Assembly: GCA_049296695.1 (NCBI GenBank)
Contig: JBAQSX010000179.1
Coordinates: 20,577 to 84,576, forward strand
DNA: 64,000 bases
Direction of reading: 5' to 3'
Origin: UBA10906 sp049296695
Lineage (GTDB): Bacteria > Pseudomonadota > Gammaproteobacteria > Methylococcales > Methylomonadaceae
The position numbers and the translations under genes are program-made. Below, piece after piece: positions 44,278 through 52,243 of this stretch (positions are counted from its first letter, which is position 1; every line of letters starts with the position of its first letter). The notes under the pieces are model-generated. The model was not told the DNA's origin. It did no database searches and saw only the letters and a list, made by a program, of their open reading frames with translations.

Positions 44278-45807
44278 GTGATGTATAACTTAAATAATGC
44301 TAATACTGACACGCTCTCACTCAATACTGAAACCGCAGTTAATTTAGAAAACGCTATTTTTGATGCGCAGTTATTTACTCAAGCGGCGCAGTTAGCCATC
44401 AAACTATTAGAAACTTATTTAGCCGATACGTCTATTCGAGGACTGGCGTTAATTGAGCCACAAGTTTTATTAGCGCGAGCAAAAGCCTTAATGACTAAGC
44501 AACATCTATATATTAACGCTTTAGATACTGAAAAGCTCAGTGCGATGATGGTTTTATTGATTAAAACAGGTATTCAAGTGCATTCTTCGGGTTATATGGG
44601 GCGGCAATTTTCAGGGGTTGTACCTTTGGCGGCGGTGTTTGATTTTATTTGCTCAGTGGTCAATCAACCCGCTTCTTTTTATGAAGCGGGGCAGTTGCCT
44701 AGTGTAGTGGAACGCTTGATGGCAGACGAATTTAATCGTTTTATTGGCTGGCAAAATAATCAATTTGCGATGGTGACTACCTCTGGGGGTTCATTGGCTA
44801 ATTTGACCGCGTTACTCGCGGCGCGTAATGCTAAATATCCGCAGTTTTGGTCTAAAGGTAGCGTGGCGGCTGGGATGCGTCCTGCTATCGCGCTCAGTGA
44901 AGATGTGCATTACAGCATTATGCGAGCGATAGGCATTTTAGGGATTGGCACTGAGCAAATAGTGCGCTTACCGATGAATTCAGCAAGGCAAATTGAGATT
45001 AGCAAAGTAGCCACCTGTTTAAACGAAGCGGTGCAACAGGGCTTAGAAGTTTTTTGTATCGTTGCCTCAGCGGGGACAACCTCAGTGGGGGCGTTTGATG
45101 CTTTGGAAGACTTGGCGAAAATTGCCGCGCAATGGCAATGCTGGCTACATGTTGATGGTTCACATGGCGCGAGTTTATTAGTCTCAGACAAGTTGCGTTA
45201 TAAATTAGCAGGTATTGAGCAGGTCGATTCTTTTTGTTTGGATGCGCACAAACTGCTTTTTGTCCCCGCGCCTTGTACTTTATTGTTTTATAAAGATAAA
45301 GCTAAAAGTTACGGTGCATTTGAGCAACAAGCCAGTTATGTGTTTGAACAAGCTGAAGATAGTTATACTGAGTTTGACAGTGCCAAGCAGAATTTTGAAT
45401 GCACCAAACGCCCCTCTATTATGAATTTATGGGTATTATGGGCGTTATATGGTAAAGCCTTGTTTGCCGATAAAATTGAATACTTATGTGAATTAAGCCA
45501 AGCGGCTTATCAAGTTTTAAATAAAACTGAGGATTTTGAAACTCTGCATTTGCCTGAAAGTAATATTCTTTGTTTTCGCTATTGCCCTGCTAATGTTTTC
45601 GCGGGTTCGAGTTTTGATTTTCAAGCAATGATTAGAAAACAACTTCGCGCTGAAGGTCGGTTTTTTATTTCAAAAGTCGAGATTGATAAGCGCACTGCTT
45701 TACGCGTGGTATTTATGAATCATCGTATTGAATTAAAGCATTTTTGTTTATTATTAGATGAAATTAGACAAATAGGACAAGCGTTATTAAAAACCTATCA
45801 AAGTTAA
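44278..45807 (+). CDS. group II PLP-dependent decarboxylase
   Basis: A 509-residue enzyme of the glutamate/aromatic amino acid/diaminobutyrate decarboxylase family. Motifs are TTSGGSLANLTALLAARN, ASAGTTSVGAFDALEDLAKI, LHVDGSHGASLLVSD and the Schiff-base Lys near 325 in FCLDAHKLLFVPAPCTLLFY. The family usually has H-x-D-A-A at the cofactor Asp; here it reads HVDGSHG. Substrate is not clear: sequence around the Lys is closer to diaminobutyrate/tyrosine-type enzymes than to GadB. It is a single gene. Confidence 0.85.
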   Translation: MMYNLNNANTDTLSLNTETAVNLENAIFDAQLFTQAAQLAIKLLETYLADTSIRGLALIEPQVLLARAKALMTKQHLYINALDTEKLSAMMVLLIKTGIQVHSSGYMGRQFSGVVPLAAVFDFICSVVNQPASFYEAGQLPSVVERLMADEFNRFIGWQNNQFAMVTTSGGSLANLTALLAARNAKYPQFWSKGSVAAGMRPAIALSEDVHYSIMRAIGILGIGTEQIVRLPMNSARQIEISKVATCLNEAVQQGLEVFCIVASAGTTSVGAFDALEDLAKIAAQWQCWLHVDGSHGASLLVSDKLRYKLAGIEQVDSFCLDAHKLLFVPAPCTLLFYKDKAKSYGAFEQQASYVFEQAEDSYTEFDSAKQNFECTKRPSIMNLWVLWALYGKALFADKIEYLCELSQAAYQVLNKTEDFETLHLPESNILCFRYCPANVFAGSSFDFQAMIRKQLRAEGRFFISKVEIDKRTALRVVFMNHRIELKHFCLLLDEIRQIGQALLKTYQS

Positions 45808-45867
45808 ATTGCGAATAGATTAAATTTAAAAGTAGTTTCGCATTATAAATACCAAAAGCCAAAGACG

Positions 45868-45897
45868 CTGGAATACAAATTTAGATTTATATTCCAG
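45868..45897. repeat. 30-bp imperfect palindrome CTGGAATACAAAT / ATTTATATTCCAG
   Basis: A solo member of the inner palindrome family. The other 325 bases up to 46162 hold no gene; a promoter for the secreted protein is expected there, but I see no distinct motif. Confidence 0.7.
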
Positions 45898-46162
45898 TAC
45901 AATACCGCCAGTTTATTAATTATTATAATCAATACGCTATTCACAGCACGCCTTAATTATTACTCGCTTTCTTGTTTGCTACTTAAACACCAATAAATCA
46001 CCGTATTATTTAATGGTATTTCACTGTTTTAAGCTATTTTTTTCATAAAATTTAGCAGAACTGTGATAAAGTTCACAGCGGCATGTGACGCATTAAATAG
46101 GCTTGAATTATCTAAGCAGTTGCATACCTAAATAACAATAATTACAACGAGGGGTATATTGC

Positions 46163-46675
46163 ATGAAAATATTAAAAAGCACGGTTTTAAGCGTAACACT
46201 GGCACTGTCTTTAGGCTATCTACCCACTGCCTCGGCAGTGTGTTTGGGCATGGCGTGTATGTATAACAAAATGACACCCACTGAAGGCATTAACGCGACT
46301 TTGGCTGAAATCACTCAAGCCTTAACGGCTATTCATGCGCGAAGCAATGGTGATTCAGCCGACAGTAATACAGGCAGTGATGAGGTGATTATTGGCAATA
46401 TCAAAGAAGCCTTGAAATTAAGCAAAGAAATCAATGCCAATGATAAAGTAGATCGTCATCGTAATCGCGCTAATGGCGATTTAAAAAAAGCGCGTGTTTC
46501 AGTGGAAGCTGGGGATTTAAATCAAGCAACACTGCAATTAAAAGAAGCTGAAAAACGTTTTGCGTCACTTAAAGGTATGTTGGATTTAACAATGGACGAT
46601 AGAGAATCACAACAAACCCACATGTTAAACCGTATTTTAGACACACCCGACCCTAAAGCAGGGGCGCGTAAATAA
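46163..46675 (+). CDS. secreted helical protein of unknown function
   Basis: A 170-residue protein with a signal peptide (LSVTLALSLGYLPTASA) and two cysteines soon after (VCLGMACMY). The rest is helical and charged, with an acidic/Asn stretch (SNGDSADSNTGSDEV) and a TPR-like helical pair (GDLKKARVSVEAGDLNQATL, LKEAEKRFASL). A good RBS (GAGG) precedes the ATG. Not recognised; it may be a small helical periplasmic adaptor. Confidence 0.65.
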   Translation: MKILKSTVLSVTLALSLGYLPTASAVCLGMACMYNKMTPTEGINATLAEITQALTAIHARSNGDSADSNTGSDEVIIGNIKEALKLSKEINANDKVDRHRNRANGDLKKARVSVEAGDLNQATLQLKEAEKRFASLKGMLDLTMDDRESQQTHMLNRILDTPDPKAGARK

Positions 46676-46697
46676 TTGATTTATTAACTCAAGTTGT

Positions 46698-46796
46698 CCA
46701 CGAAAAGCACGAAAGACACGAAAAATAAATGAATAAAATCGGATTTGTTTATTTTAAGAATAAAATTAGCGTTCGTGCTTTTTGTGTTTTTCGTGG
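46698..46796. repeat. inverted repeat CCACGAAAAGCACGAAAGAC
   Basis: Arms of about 28 bp (CCACGAAAAGCACGAAAGAC... and GTTCGTGCTTTTTGTG... to TTTCGTGG) are about 45 bases apart. This is a widespread intergenic repeat type in unrelated bacteria. Confidence 0.8.
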
Positions 46797-46830
46797 AAAA
46801 ATTAGTCTTCTGTGTAATATCAGTTAAATA

Positions 46831-46871
46831 AAAAAGTCAGGTTATGCTTTAAAGTCTAACCTGACTTTTTT
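46831..46871. terminator. bidirectional-type terminator hairpin
   Basis: AAAAAGTCAGGTTA and TAACCTGACTTTTT form a 14-bp stem with a 13-base loop and A/T tracts. It would end transcription from the secreted-protein gene before the GST gene. Confidence 0.75.
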
Positions 46872-46938
46872 ATTTAAGGACTTTTATAAGGTCTCTACGC
46901 TAAAATAATTAGCACTATAACTATTGATGGGAATTGTT

Positions 46939-47526
46939 ATGCAACTTTTATATACCAAACGCTCACCTTATGCGCGTAAAGCACAAATTATTGCCTTAGA
47001 AAAAAACATTGAACTGAATTTAATTGATGAAGATTTAGCCAATAAAAGTCCGCAATTATTAGCGGCAAATCCCTTAGCAAAAATTCCTGTATTAATTTTA
47101 GATAATGGAGAAACTTTATTTGATAGTCCTGTTATTTGTGAATATCTGGACAATTTAAAGGATGAGCCATTATTTATTCCCGCTACTCATCGTTGGAAGG
47201 TGTTACGTTGGCAAGCTTTAGCTGATGGTTTAATGGATAGTGTAGTGGCAATATATTTAGAAAAAGTGCGCCACCCTAATGATTTCAACGTGCGTTATTT
47301 AGAAAATCAAGAAAAGAATTGCGTCTTAGTATTGGATTATTGCCAGCAACATCTTAATGAATTAGCAGAATTATCGTTGGCAAGTGTTTCAGTGGCTTGC
47401 GCTTTGGGCTATATGGATTTTAGAGGACTTGCTATTCATCGTGCTGAGCGTTATGCACAATTAATAGCGTGGTATCTTGAATTTTCAAAACGCGCCAGTA
47501 TGCAGGCAACTATACCGAGTAATTAA
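46939..47526 (+). CDS. glutathione S-transferase family protein
   Basis: A 195-residue cytosolic GST. The N-terminal thioredoxin-like domain has LLYTKRSPYARKAQIIALEK (active Ser near residue 9), NPLAKIPVLILDNGETLFDS (cis-Pro and Ser for glutathione) and the ICEYLD helix. The C-terminal helical domain follows. GGGA lies seven bases before the ATG at 46939, which is why the earlier in-frame TTG/ATG were not used. The partner substrate is unknown. Confidence 0.9.
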   Translation: MQLLYTKRSPYARKAQIIALEKNIELNLIDEDLANKSPQLLAANPLAKIPVLILDNGETLFDSPVICEYLDNLKDEPLFIPATHRWKVLRWQALADGLMDSVVAIYLEKVRHPNDFNVRYLENQEKNCVLVLDYCQQHLNELAELSLASVSVACALGYMDFRGLAIHRAERYAQLIAWYLEFSKRASMQATIPSN

Positions 47527-47615
47527 TTTTTAGACTTATTCGTTTTTAAAAATAAAAAGTAACTGCTTACAGTAATATATAATTATTCAACTTTATGTTG
47601 CTGTTTATGAAGTGT

Positions 47616-47647
47616 ACGACTGCCAATCTTCTATGACTGGCAGTCGT
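47616..47647. terminator. ACGACTGCCA / TGGCAGTCGT hairpin with T-tract
   Basis: A 10-bp stem followed by TTTT between the convergent GST and nifE genes. It is related to the hairpin at 35850. Confidence 0.6.
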
Positions 47648-47663
47648 TTTAGTATTAACTCTA

Positions 47664-49040
47664 TTATCGCCACGGCGCAGGTGTTCTGACTGCTTGCCAT
47701 ACAGGACTTTCAATAGTTAAAGTTAATTGTTTGACGAGTTCCAACATTCCCCTATAACCCTCATAACCAAATTCGCGTTCTTGATTAATATCTAAAAACG
47801 GGATTTTAGCTTTTAGCGCGGTGTACATATTACGTCCACCTGCAATTAAAATATCGGCTTTATAATCGTGGACGATTTTAATTAAGGCTTTAGGGCTACC
47901 GTCTTCAATCATCAAAGTATCTTCACCCATTAATTCACGAATTCGCGCTTTATCTTCTTCGGTGGATTTTTTAGTGCCTGTTGCCACCACTACCATGCCT
48001 AAATCTTGCAAAGCCGAAATCACCGACCAACTTTTCACCCCGCCTGTAAATAACAACACCCGTTTGCCTTTTAAACGTGCCGCCCAAGGCGCGAGTTCAG
48101 CGCGGATTTTAGTTTCTTCGCGTTCGATGAGTTTTTCAGTGCGCTCAGTTAAATCAGGGTCGTTTAAATAACGGGCAAAATCACGCAAGGCTTGGCTAGT
48201 GTCTGAAATGCCGTAAAAACTGCCTTCAAACCACGGCGTACCGTATTGTTTTTGCAATTTACGAGCGACATTGACCATTGCCTTAGAGCAGACCATCATA
48301 TTCACTTCGGCTTTGTGCATGGTTTGCACTTCACGAAAACGCGCATCACCCGACAAGGTGCAAAGAATGCGCAAGCCCAGCTCATCTAATAAAGGCAACA
48401 CTTGCCAAAATTCACCCGCAATATTGTATTCACCCACTAAATTGACATCGTGAATGTTAATGCCACGTTGTAAAGCCTCTACTGGCAAAGGGTCAGGCTC
48501 TCGCGTACCGATAACAAAATCGACCATTGCATCACCTGCAATGCGATTGCCTAGATTTTTTGTGCCATAAAAACCCGCACAATCAATCGGCACAACAGGC
48601 ACGCCCCAACGCTCAGTTGCCGCTTTGCAAACTGCGTTTAAATCATCACCCACCAAGGCAGGTACGCAAGTGTTATAGATAAACACTGCGGGTGGGTTAT
48701 AGGAATCAATCGCTTGCTTGATGGCATGAAATAAGCGTTTTTCAGAACGACCCATGACCACATCTTGTTCGGTTAAATCGGTGGTCATGCCGATGCGATA
48801 CAGCGTTGCCCCCGACGAGCGTGTGCCTCGGTTATCCCAAGAACTGCCCGCGCAAGCAATGGGGCCGTGAACAATATGCGCTACATCAGCGATAGGTAAC
48901 AGTGCGATTTGCGCCCCATCAAAAGCACAACCACCCGCTGTTGAACCGGGTTTGGGTTTAGCGCAACCTGACTTTTCCTTTTTATTATGTTCACAGGCTG
49001 GTTCATCTAATAATTGAGCAATATCTTTGTTTGATTTCAT
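47664..49040 (-). CDS. nifE: nitrogenase FeMo-cofactor scaffold protein NifE
   Basis: NifE with NifN forms the scaffold on which the nitrogenase FeMo-cofactor is finished. The 458-residue protein has the cluster cysteines Cys38 (GGCAFDGAQ), Cys63 (GPIACAGSSWDNRG) and Cys125 (NTCVPALVGDD), matching the three of Azotobacter NifE. Other marks are GEYNIAGEFWQVLPLL and FTGGVKSWSVISALQDLGM. The N-terminal tail has two extra cysteines (Cys16, Cys26). No nifN, nifX or other nif gene is near; the next gene downstream is on the other strand. Start ATG with normal spacing. Confidence 0.93.
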   Translation of the reverse strand: MKSNKDIAQLLDEPACEHNKKEKSGCAKPKPGSTAGGCAFDGAQIALLPIADVAHIVHGPIACAGSSWDNRGTRSSGATLYRIGMTTDLTEQDVVMGRSEKRLFHAIKQAIDSYNPPAVFIYNTCVPALVGDDLNAVCKAATERWGVPVVPIDCAGFYGTKNLGNRIAGDAMVDFVIGTREPDPLPVEALQRGINIHDVNLVGEYNIAGEFWQVLPLLDELGLRILCTLSGDARFREVQTMHKAEVNMMVCSKAMVNVARKLQKQYGTPWFEGSFYGISDTSQALRDFARYLNDPDLTERTEKLIEREETKIRAELAPWAARLKGKRVLLFTGGVKSWSVISALQDLGMVVVATGTKKSTEEDKARIRELMGEDTLMIEDGSPKALIKIVHDYKADILIAGGRNMYTALKAKIPFLDINQEREFGYEGYRGMLELVKQLTLTIESPVWQAVRTPAPWR

Positions 49041-49205
49041 GAGAACTTAGGCGGTGAATGGATTATGGAGCTATAACAGCAACCGTCATGCCATAAGTAA
49101 TACACTGATTTTATTGATTTTGCAGGATTTTTATGATGTCGTAAAACTGACAATTTGCTGACTTGGAAAAAATAGGCAATTAATAAATGGTGATTCAAAA
49201 AAGCA

Positions 49206-49232
49206 AAAAGGGTGAATCAATCACCCTTTTTT
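49206..49232 (-). terminator. terminator after the NlpE-like gene
   Basis: AAAAAGGGTGA and TCACCCTTTTTT form a stem with an ATCAA-type loop. On the minus strand it lies about 115 bases past the NlpE-like stop and before nifE, so it separates the two. Confidence 0.75.
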
Positions 49233-49274
49233 AAAATTTAAACCATAATAGACTTAATTGTAATAATAAACAAT

Positions 49275-49300
49275 GGAATGCAAACCTAGGTTTGCACTCC
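49275..49300. repeat. 26-bp palindrome with CCTAGG centre
   Basis: GGAATGCAAACC followed by TAGGTTTGCACTCC, one mismatch in the stem. It is a solo member of the inner palindrome family. The rest of the 307-base gap holds the terminator and no gene. Confidence 0.8.
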
Positions 49301-49347
49301 TAGGCGTTAATAATTAGTTAATTAACATTAAGTTGTAACCATGTTAA

Positions 49348-49824
49348 TTAATGTCCTGAATGCGAAGATTGCGAAGTTGGAGTCATTTTAGTTTTATGCA
49401 ATACATAACGATTTGCATCACTGCCTGTTATACGATTGCCATTATCATCAAGCTGAAATAATTCATTATTACCCTCAGCGACTAAATAATGTCGGCTGGG
49501 TAATTCTTTGCGTGGTGTTAATACCAAAGTATTATTTTCAGTATTCCAGTCAAATTTACCTTTTTCAACAATTTCTCTTTCTGATTTACCAATATATTGG
49601 CTAATTAAAATATAAGAGTTATTCGCATTTAAAGCCAGTGTAGTTTTAATGCCTTGGCAGTCTTTACACGGAATAAAACCATTATAAACCCCCGACCAAT
49701 CAAAACGATGTTGAGCATGATTTTCAGCGGTATTTTCTGCAAATACAGACTGTGTATTAATTAAAATTGTGGTGCAGAATAACAAAGTCAGGCTTTGTGT
49801 TATTATTTTTTTAAAGCAGTGCAT
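49348..49824 (-). CDS. NlpE-like copper-resistance family protein
   Basis: A 158-residue exported protein with a signal peptide (SLTLLFCTTILINTQSVFA) and the NlpE N-terminal domain: WSGVYNGFIPCKDCQGIKTT with the Cys-x-x-Cys pair, then a beta-rich run. E. coli NlpE is an outer-membrane lipoprotein that signals envelope stress to Cpx; this one lacks a lipobox cysteine at the cut site and the C-terminal domain, so it is likely soluble in the periplasm. The His-rich tail (SQSSHSGH) could bind metal. Confidence 0.85.
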   Translation of the reverse strand: MHCFKKIITQSLTLLFCTTILINTQSVFAENTAENHAQHRFDWSGVYNGFIPCKDCQGIKTTLALNANNSYILISQYIGKSEREIVEKGKFDWNTENNTLVLTPRKELPSRHYLVAEGNNELFQLDDNGNRITGSDANRYVLHKTKMTPTSQSSHSGH

Positions 49825-49948
49825 AGTCGCTCCTATTTTGAGTGTTTGATGATTTTAAAAAGATAAGCTAGCAACCACAGGCTATAAACCAGTGGTTTAC
49901 AACAAGGATTAAATTTTTGTTGCCTAGACAAAGGGACGCTCTATTTTT

Positions 49949-50063
49949 GGTAGTGCATCAAAAAAGTAGGCTAGTTAATATCAAAGCTTTCGGAATTCAA
50001 ACCTAGGTTTGAACTCCAATTAAAGGAGCGTTTTGTTTAAACCTACTCTTTTGAAGCACCACC
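49949..50063. mobile_element. MITE-1 copy B with 8-bp target duplication
   Basis: A 115-bp element with the GGTAGTGCATCA left end and an inner CCTAGG palindrome. It is flanked by a perfect direct repeat CTATTTTT at 49941-49948 and 50064-50071, the signature of a transposition event. Confidence 0.9.
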
Positions 50064-50071
50064 CTATTTTT

Positions 50072-50430
50072 CAACTTTATCTTGAAACAAATTTTCTTTA
50101 TTATGCCGTTTATTTTAAAAATGGCAACTCATTATTTTAAAGAATATACTTTTAAAATATAATCTTGATTGTTTTATTGGTGACTGCACAATTCCGCCTT
50201 TATTTTTTATTAAATTCTCGATTATTTTTAATAATAACTAGTATAGTTTTACTCGTAATTTATATATTCAATATCTTATTTGGCTAAAGAATACTAAAAT
50301 TCGCTTCATTATCGTAGCTTTTATAATTATTAATAAAAAACATTGAGTATGCTATTAAATAATAGTATTATTACAAATGCTATCAGCATCATTCATATAG
50401 GCTATTCTATTAATAGTTTACCGTGTAGTT
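50072..50430. other. AT-rich stretch without a gene
   Basis: Between MITE-1 copies B and C lie about 360 bases that are very AT-rich. No open frame, hairpin or family repeat could be supported. Confidence 0.5.
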
Positions 50431-50438
50431 AAAGCATT

Positions 50439-50552
50439 GGTAGTGCTTCAAAAAAGTAGGCTAGTGAATATCAAGCTATCGGAGTTCAAACCTAGGTTTG
50501 AACTCCAACTAAAAGCGCGTTTTATTAAATCCTACTCTTTTGAAACACTACC
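50439..50552. mobile_element. MITE-1 copy C with 8-bp target duplication
   Basis: A 114-bp element flanked by the perfect direct repeat AAAGCATT at 50431-50438 and 50553-50560. Its right flank ends directly at the GAGGA ribosome binding site of the uracil-DNA glycosylase gene, so the element separates that gene from its original upstream DNA. Confidence 0.92.
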
Positions 50553-50571
50553 AAAGCATTGAGGATTAATT

Positions 50572-51333
50572 TTGAATAATACCACCCACTTACAGTATTT
50601 AGATGCAATGGGTATTACTGTATGGCAAGCCAAAATGCCAATCACTCATGCAGAAACGAATATAATCACTGAGCCATTAATAGCATCATCTCTTATTGAA
50701 ATAGAAAATACGCCCCCTGAATTGTCTATTATAGAAAATACCCCTCCCCTAATTGAAAGCACTACATCGGCTAATGATGACTGGCAACAATTAGAAACTG
50801 AGGTGATTAATTGTACTAAATGCGAATTATGCAATAGTAGAATGCAAACCGTTTTTGGCACGGGTAATAAAACCGCGCGTTGGTTAATTGTCGGTGAAGC
50901 TCCCGGTCAAAGCGAAGATGAGCAAGGCAAACCTTTTGTAGGGGTTGCAGGGCAACTGCTCACTGAAATGCTCCGTGCTATTGATTTAGATAGAGAAAAA
51001 GACGTATTTATTGCCAATATCTTAAAATGCAGACCGCCCAATAACCGCGACCCCCACGTTGCTGAAATTGCTAATTGCGCTGATTATTTAGCGCGACAAC
51101 AAGCCTTAGTAAAACCCGATATGATTTTGGCAGTAGGGCGTATTGCCGCGCAAACCCTGCTACAAACTAATGAGCCGCTGAGCAAATTACGCGGAAAAGT
51201 TCACTCTTTGCGTGGCACACCGCTGGTGGTGGTGTATCATCCTGCTTATTTGCTACGCTCTTTGATTGAAAAACGTAAAGCGTGGCAAGATTTACTATTC
51301 GCAGTTCAAACAATGGAGGGTATAAAAAAATAA
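50572..51333 (+). CDS. family 4 uracil-DNA glycosylase
   Basis: The enzyme removes uracil from DNA. The 253-residue protein has the iron-sulfur family 4 pattern: CTKCELC, motif GEAPGQSEDEQGKPFVG and VYHPAYLLRS, with cysteines in ILKCRPPNNRDP. The N-terminal 75 residues include the LQYLDAMGITVW helix seen in gammaproteobacterial relatives and a poorly conserved acidic linker. The start is TTG eight bases after GAGG; the next ATG is inside the conserved helix, which supports the TTG. It overlaps rimI by one base, as in many gammaproteobacteria. Confidence 0.92.
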   Translation: MNNTTHLQYLDAMGITVWQAKMPITHAETNIITEPLIASSLIEIENTPPELSIIENTPPLIESTTSANDDWQQLETEVINCTKCELCNSRMQTVFGTGNKTARWLIVGEAPGQSEDEQGKPFVGVAGQLLTEMLRAIDLDREKDVFIANILKCRPPNNRDPHVAEIANCADYLARQQALVKPDMILAVGRIAAQTLLQTNEPLSKLRGKVHSLRGTPLVVVYHPAYLLRSLIEKRKAWQDLLFAVQTMEGIKK

Positions 51334-51875
51334 TGCGTGGTTTAGTTGATAAAATAAAAAACTTAATGATTTATGATGCTGATAAAGAATTTTATGCCAA
51401 AGTATTTCCCGATTCAGTTTCTCGGCAGGATTTAATGCGTATGAGACAAATGACTAAAGCGGATTTACCTGAGGTATTAGCCATTGAAAATCAGAATTAT
51501 GAATTCCCTTGGGAAGAGGATATTTTCACCGATTGTTTTACCGCAGGATATGGTTGTTGGGTCTGTGAAGAACAAGACCGAATTATTGGTTATTGTTTAT
51601 TATCAATGGCAGTTGGTGAGGCGCATATCTTAAATATCTCCGTGCATCCACAAGAACAAAAACAAGGCGTGGGGCGTAAAATGATGGAGTATTTAATTGA
51701 CGTGGCGCGTGGTAAAGCCGAAACCATGTTTTTAGAAGTCAGACCTTCTAATACGGGTGCAATTTATTTATATGAGTCGCTGGGCTTTAATGAAATTGGT
51801 ATTAGAAAAGCTTATTATCCCGCCACGAATAATACCCGCGAAGATGCCATTATGTTGGCATTGCATTTGTTTTAA
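51333..51875 (+). CDS. rimI: ribosomal protein S18 alanine N-acetyltransferase
   Basis: RimI acetylates the N-terminal Ala of ribosomal protein S18. GNAT motifs are seen: LNISVHPQEQKQGVGRKMME (acetyl-CoA site), and MFLEVRPSNTGAIYLYESLG then FNEIGIRKAYYP. At 180 residues it is about 30 longer than usual at the N-terminus; translation may instead begin near MRMRQMTKADL. The chosen ATG overlaps the glycosylase stop (TAATG) and has GGAGGG 12 bases upstream. Confidence 0.9.
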   Translation: MRGLVDKIKNLMIYDADKEFYAKVFPDSVSRQDLMRMRQMTKADLPEVLAIENQNYEFPWEEDIFTDCFTAGYGCWVCEEQDRIIGYCLLSMAVGEAHILNISVHPQEQKQGVGRKMMEYLIDVARGKAETMFLEVRPSNTGAIYLYESLGFNEIGIRKAYYPATNNTREDAIMLALHLF

Positions 51876-51881
51876 ATAACA

Positions 51882-51946
51882 GGAGGTCAGGCTCTGCCTG
51901 ATAGTCCTAAAGGTCAAATATAAAGGTCAAGCAAAGCTTGACCTCC
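51882..51946. repeat. hairpins GTCAGGC-TCT-GCCTGA and GGTCAAGCAAAGCTTGACC
   Basis: Two hairpins form the halves of an imperfect larger inverted repeat (AGGAGGTC ... GACCTCC). It lies between rimI and pqqD. No pqqA-like peptide (Glu-x-x-x-Tyr) is encoded here. Confidence 0.7.
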
Positions 51947-51967
51947 ACCTTATTCAGTTTAATTATT

Positions 51968-52243
51968 ATGAGCATAAATCCAAATACTCCCCTTTATTTT
52001 TCCCCGCAAAAACGTTTGCAATGGGAAGAGGCGCAACAAAAATATGTGATTTTATATCCCGAAGGCATGGTGGAATTAAACCAAAGCTCTGCTGAGATAT
52101 TAAAACTTTGTGATGGCAAGCATTCCTTATTACAAATAGTGAGCGAATTAGAAGAAAAATTTTCAGCGTCAGGTTTATTAAATGATATTAGTGCCTTTAT
52201 TGAAGTGGCATTAAACAATGGTTGGGTTAAACAAGATGAATAA
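51968..52243 (+). CDS. pqqD: PqqD-type peptide chaperone
   Basis: PqqD binds the PqqA precursor and presents it to the radical SAM enzyme PqqE. The 91-residue protein has the family pattern LYFSPQKRLQWEEAQQKYVI, LYPEGMVELNQSSAEILKLC and DGKHSLLQIVSELEEKF. Similar RiPP-recognition domains exist in other peptide pathways. Its end overlaps pqqE by 8 bases. The ATG at 51968 is chosen for family length. Confidence 0.88.
   Translation: MSINPNTPLYFSPQKRLQWEEAQQKYVILYPEGMVELNQSSAEILKLCDGKHSLLQIVSELEEKFSASGLLNDISAFIEVALNNGWVKQDE

Noticed and set aside
45808..46162. Possible small RNA or riboswitch before the secreted protein
   Set aside because: Only one family palindrome is seen; no conserved riboswitch core or sRNA-type terminator could be supported.
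49949..50552. Repeated hairpins that could suggest a CRISPR array
   Set aside because: The two copies are 114-115 bp, carry target duplications, and are 375 bases apart; there are no short regular repeats with unique spacers and no cas genes.
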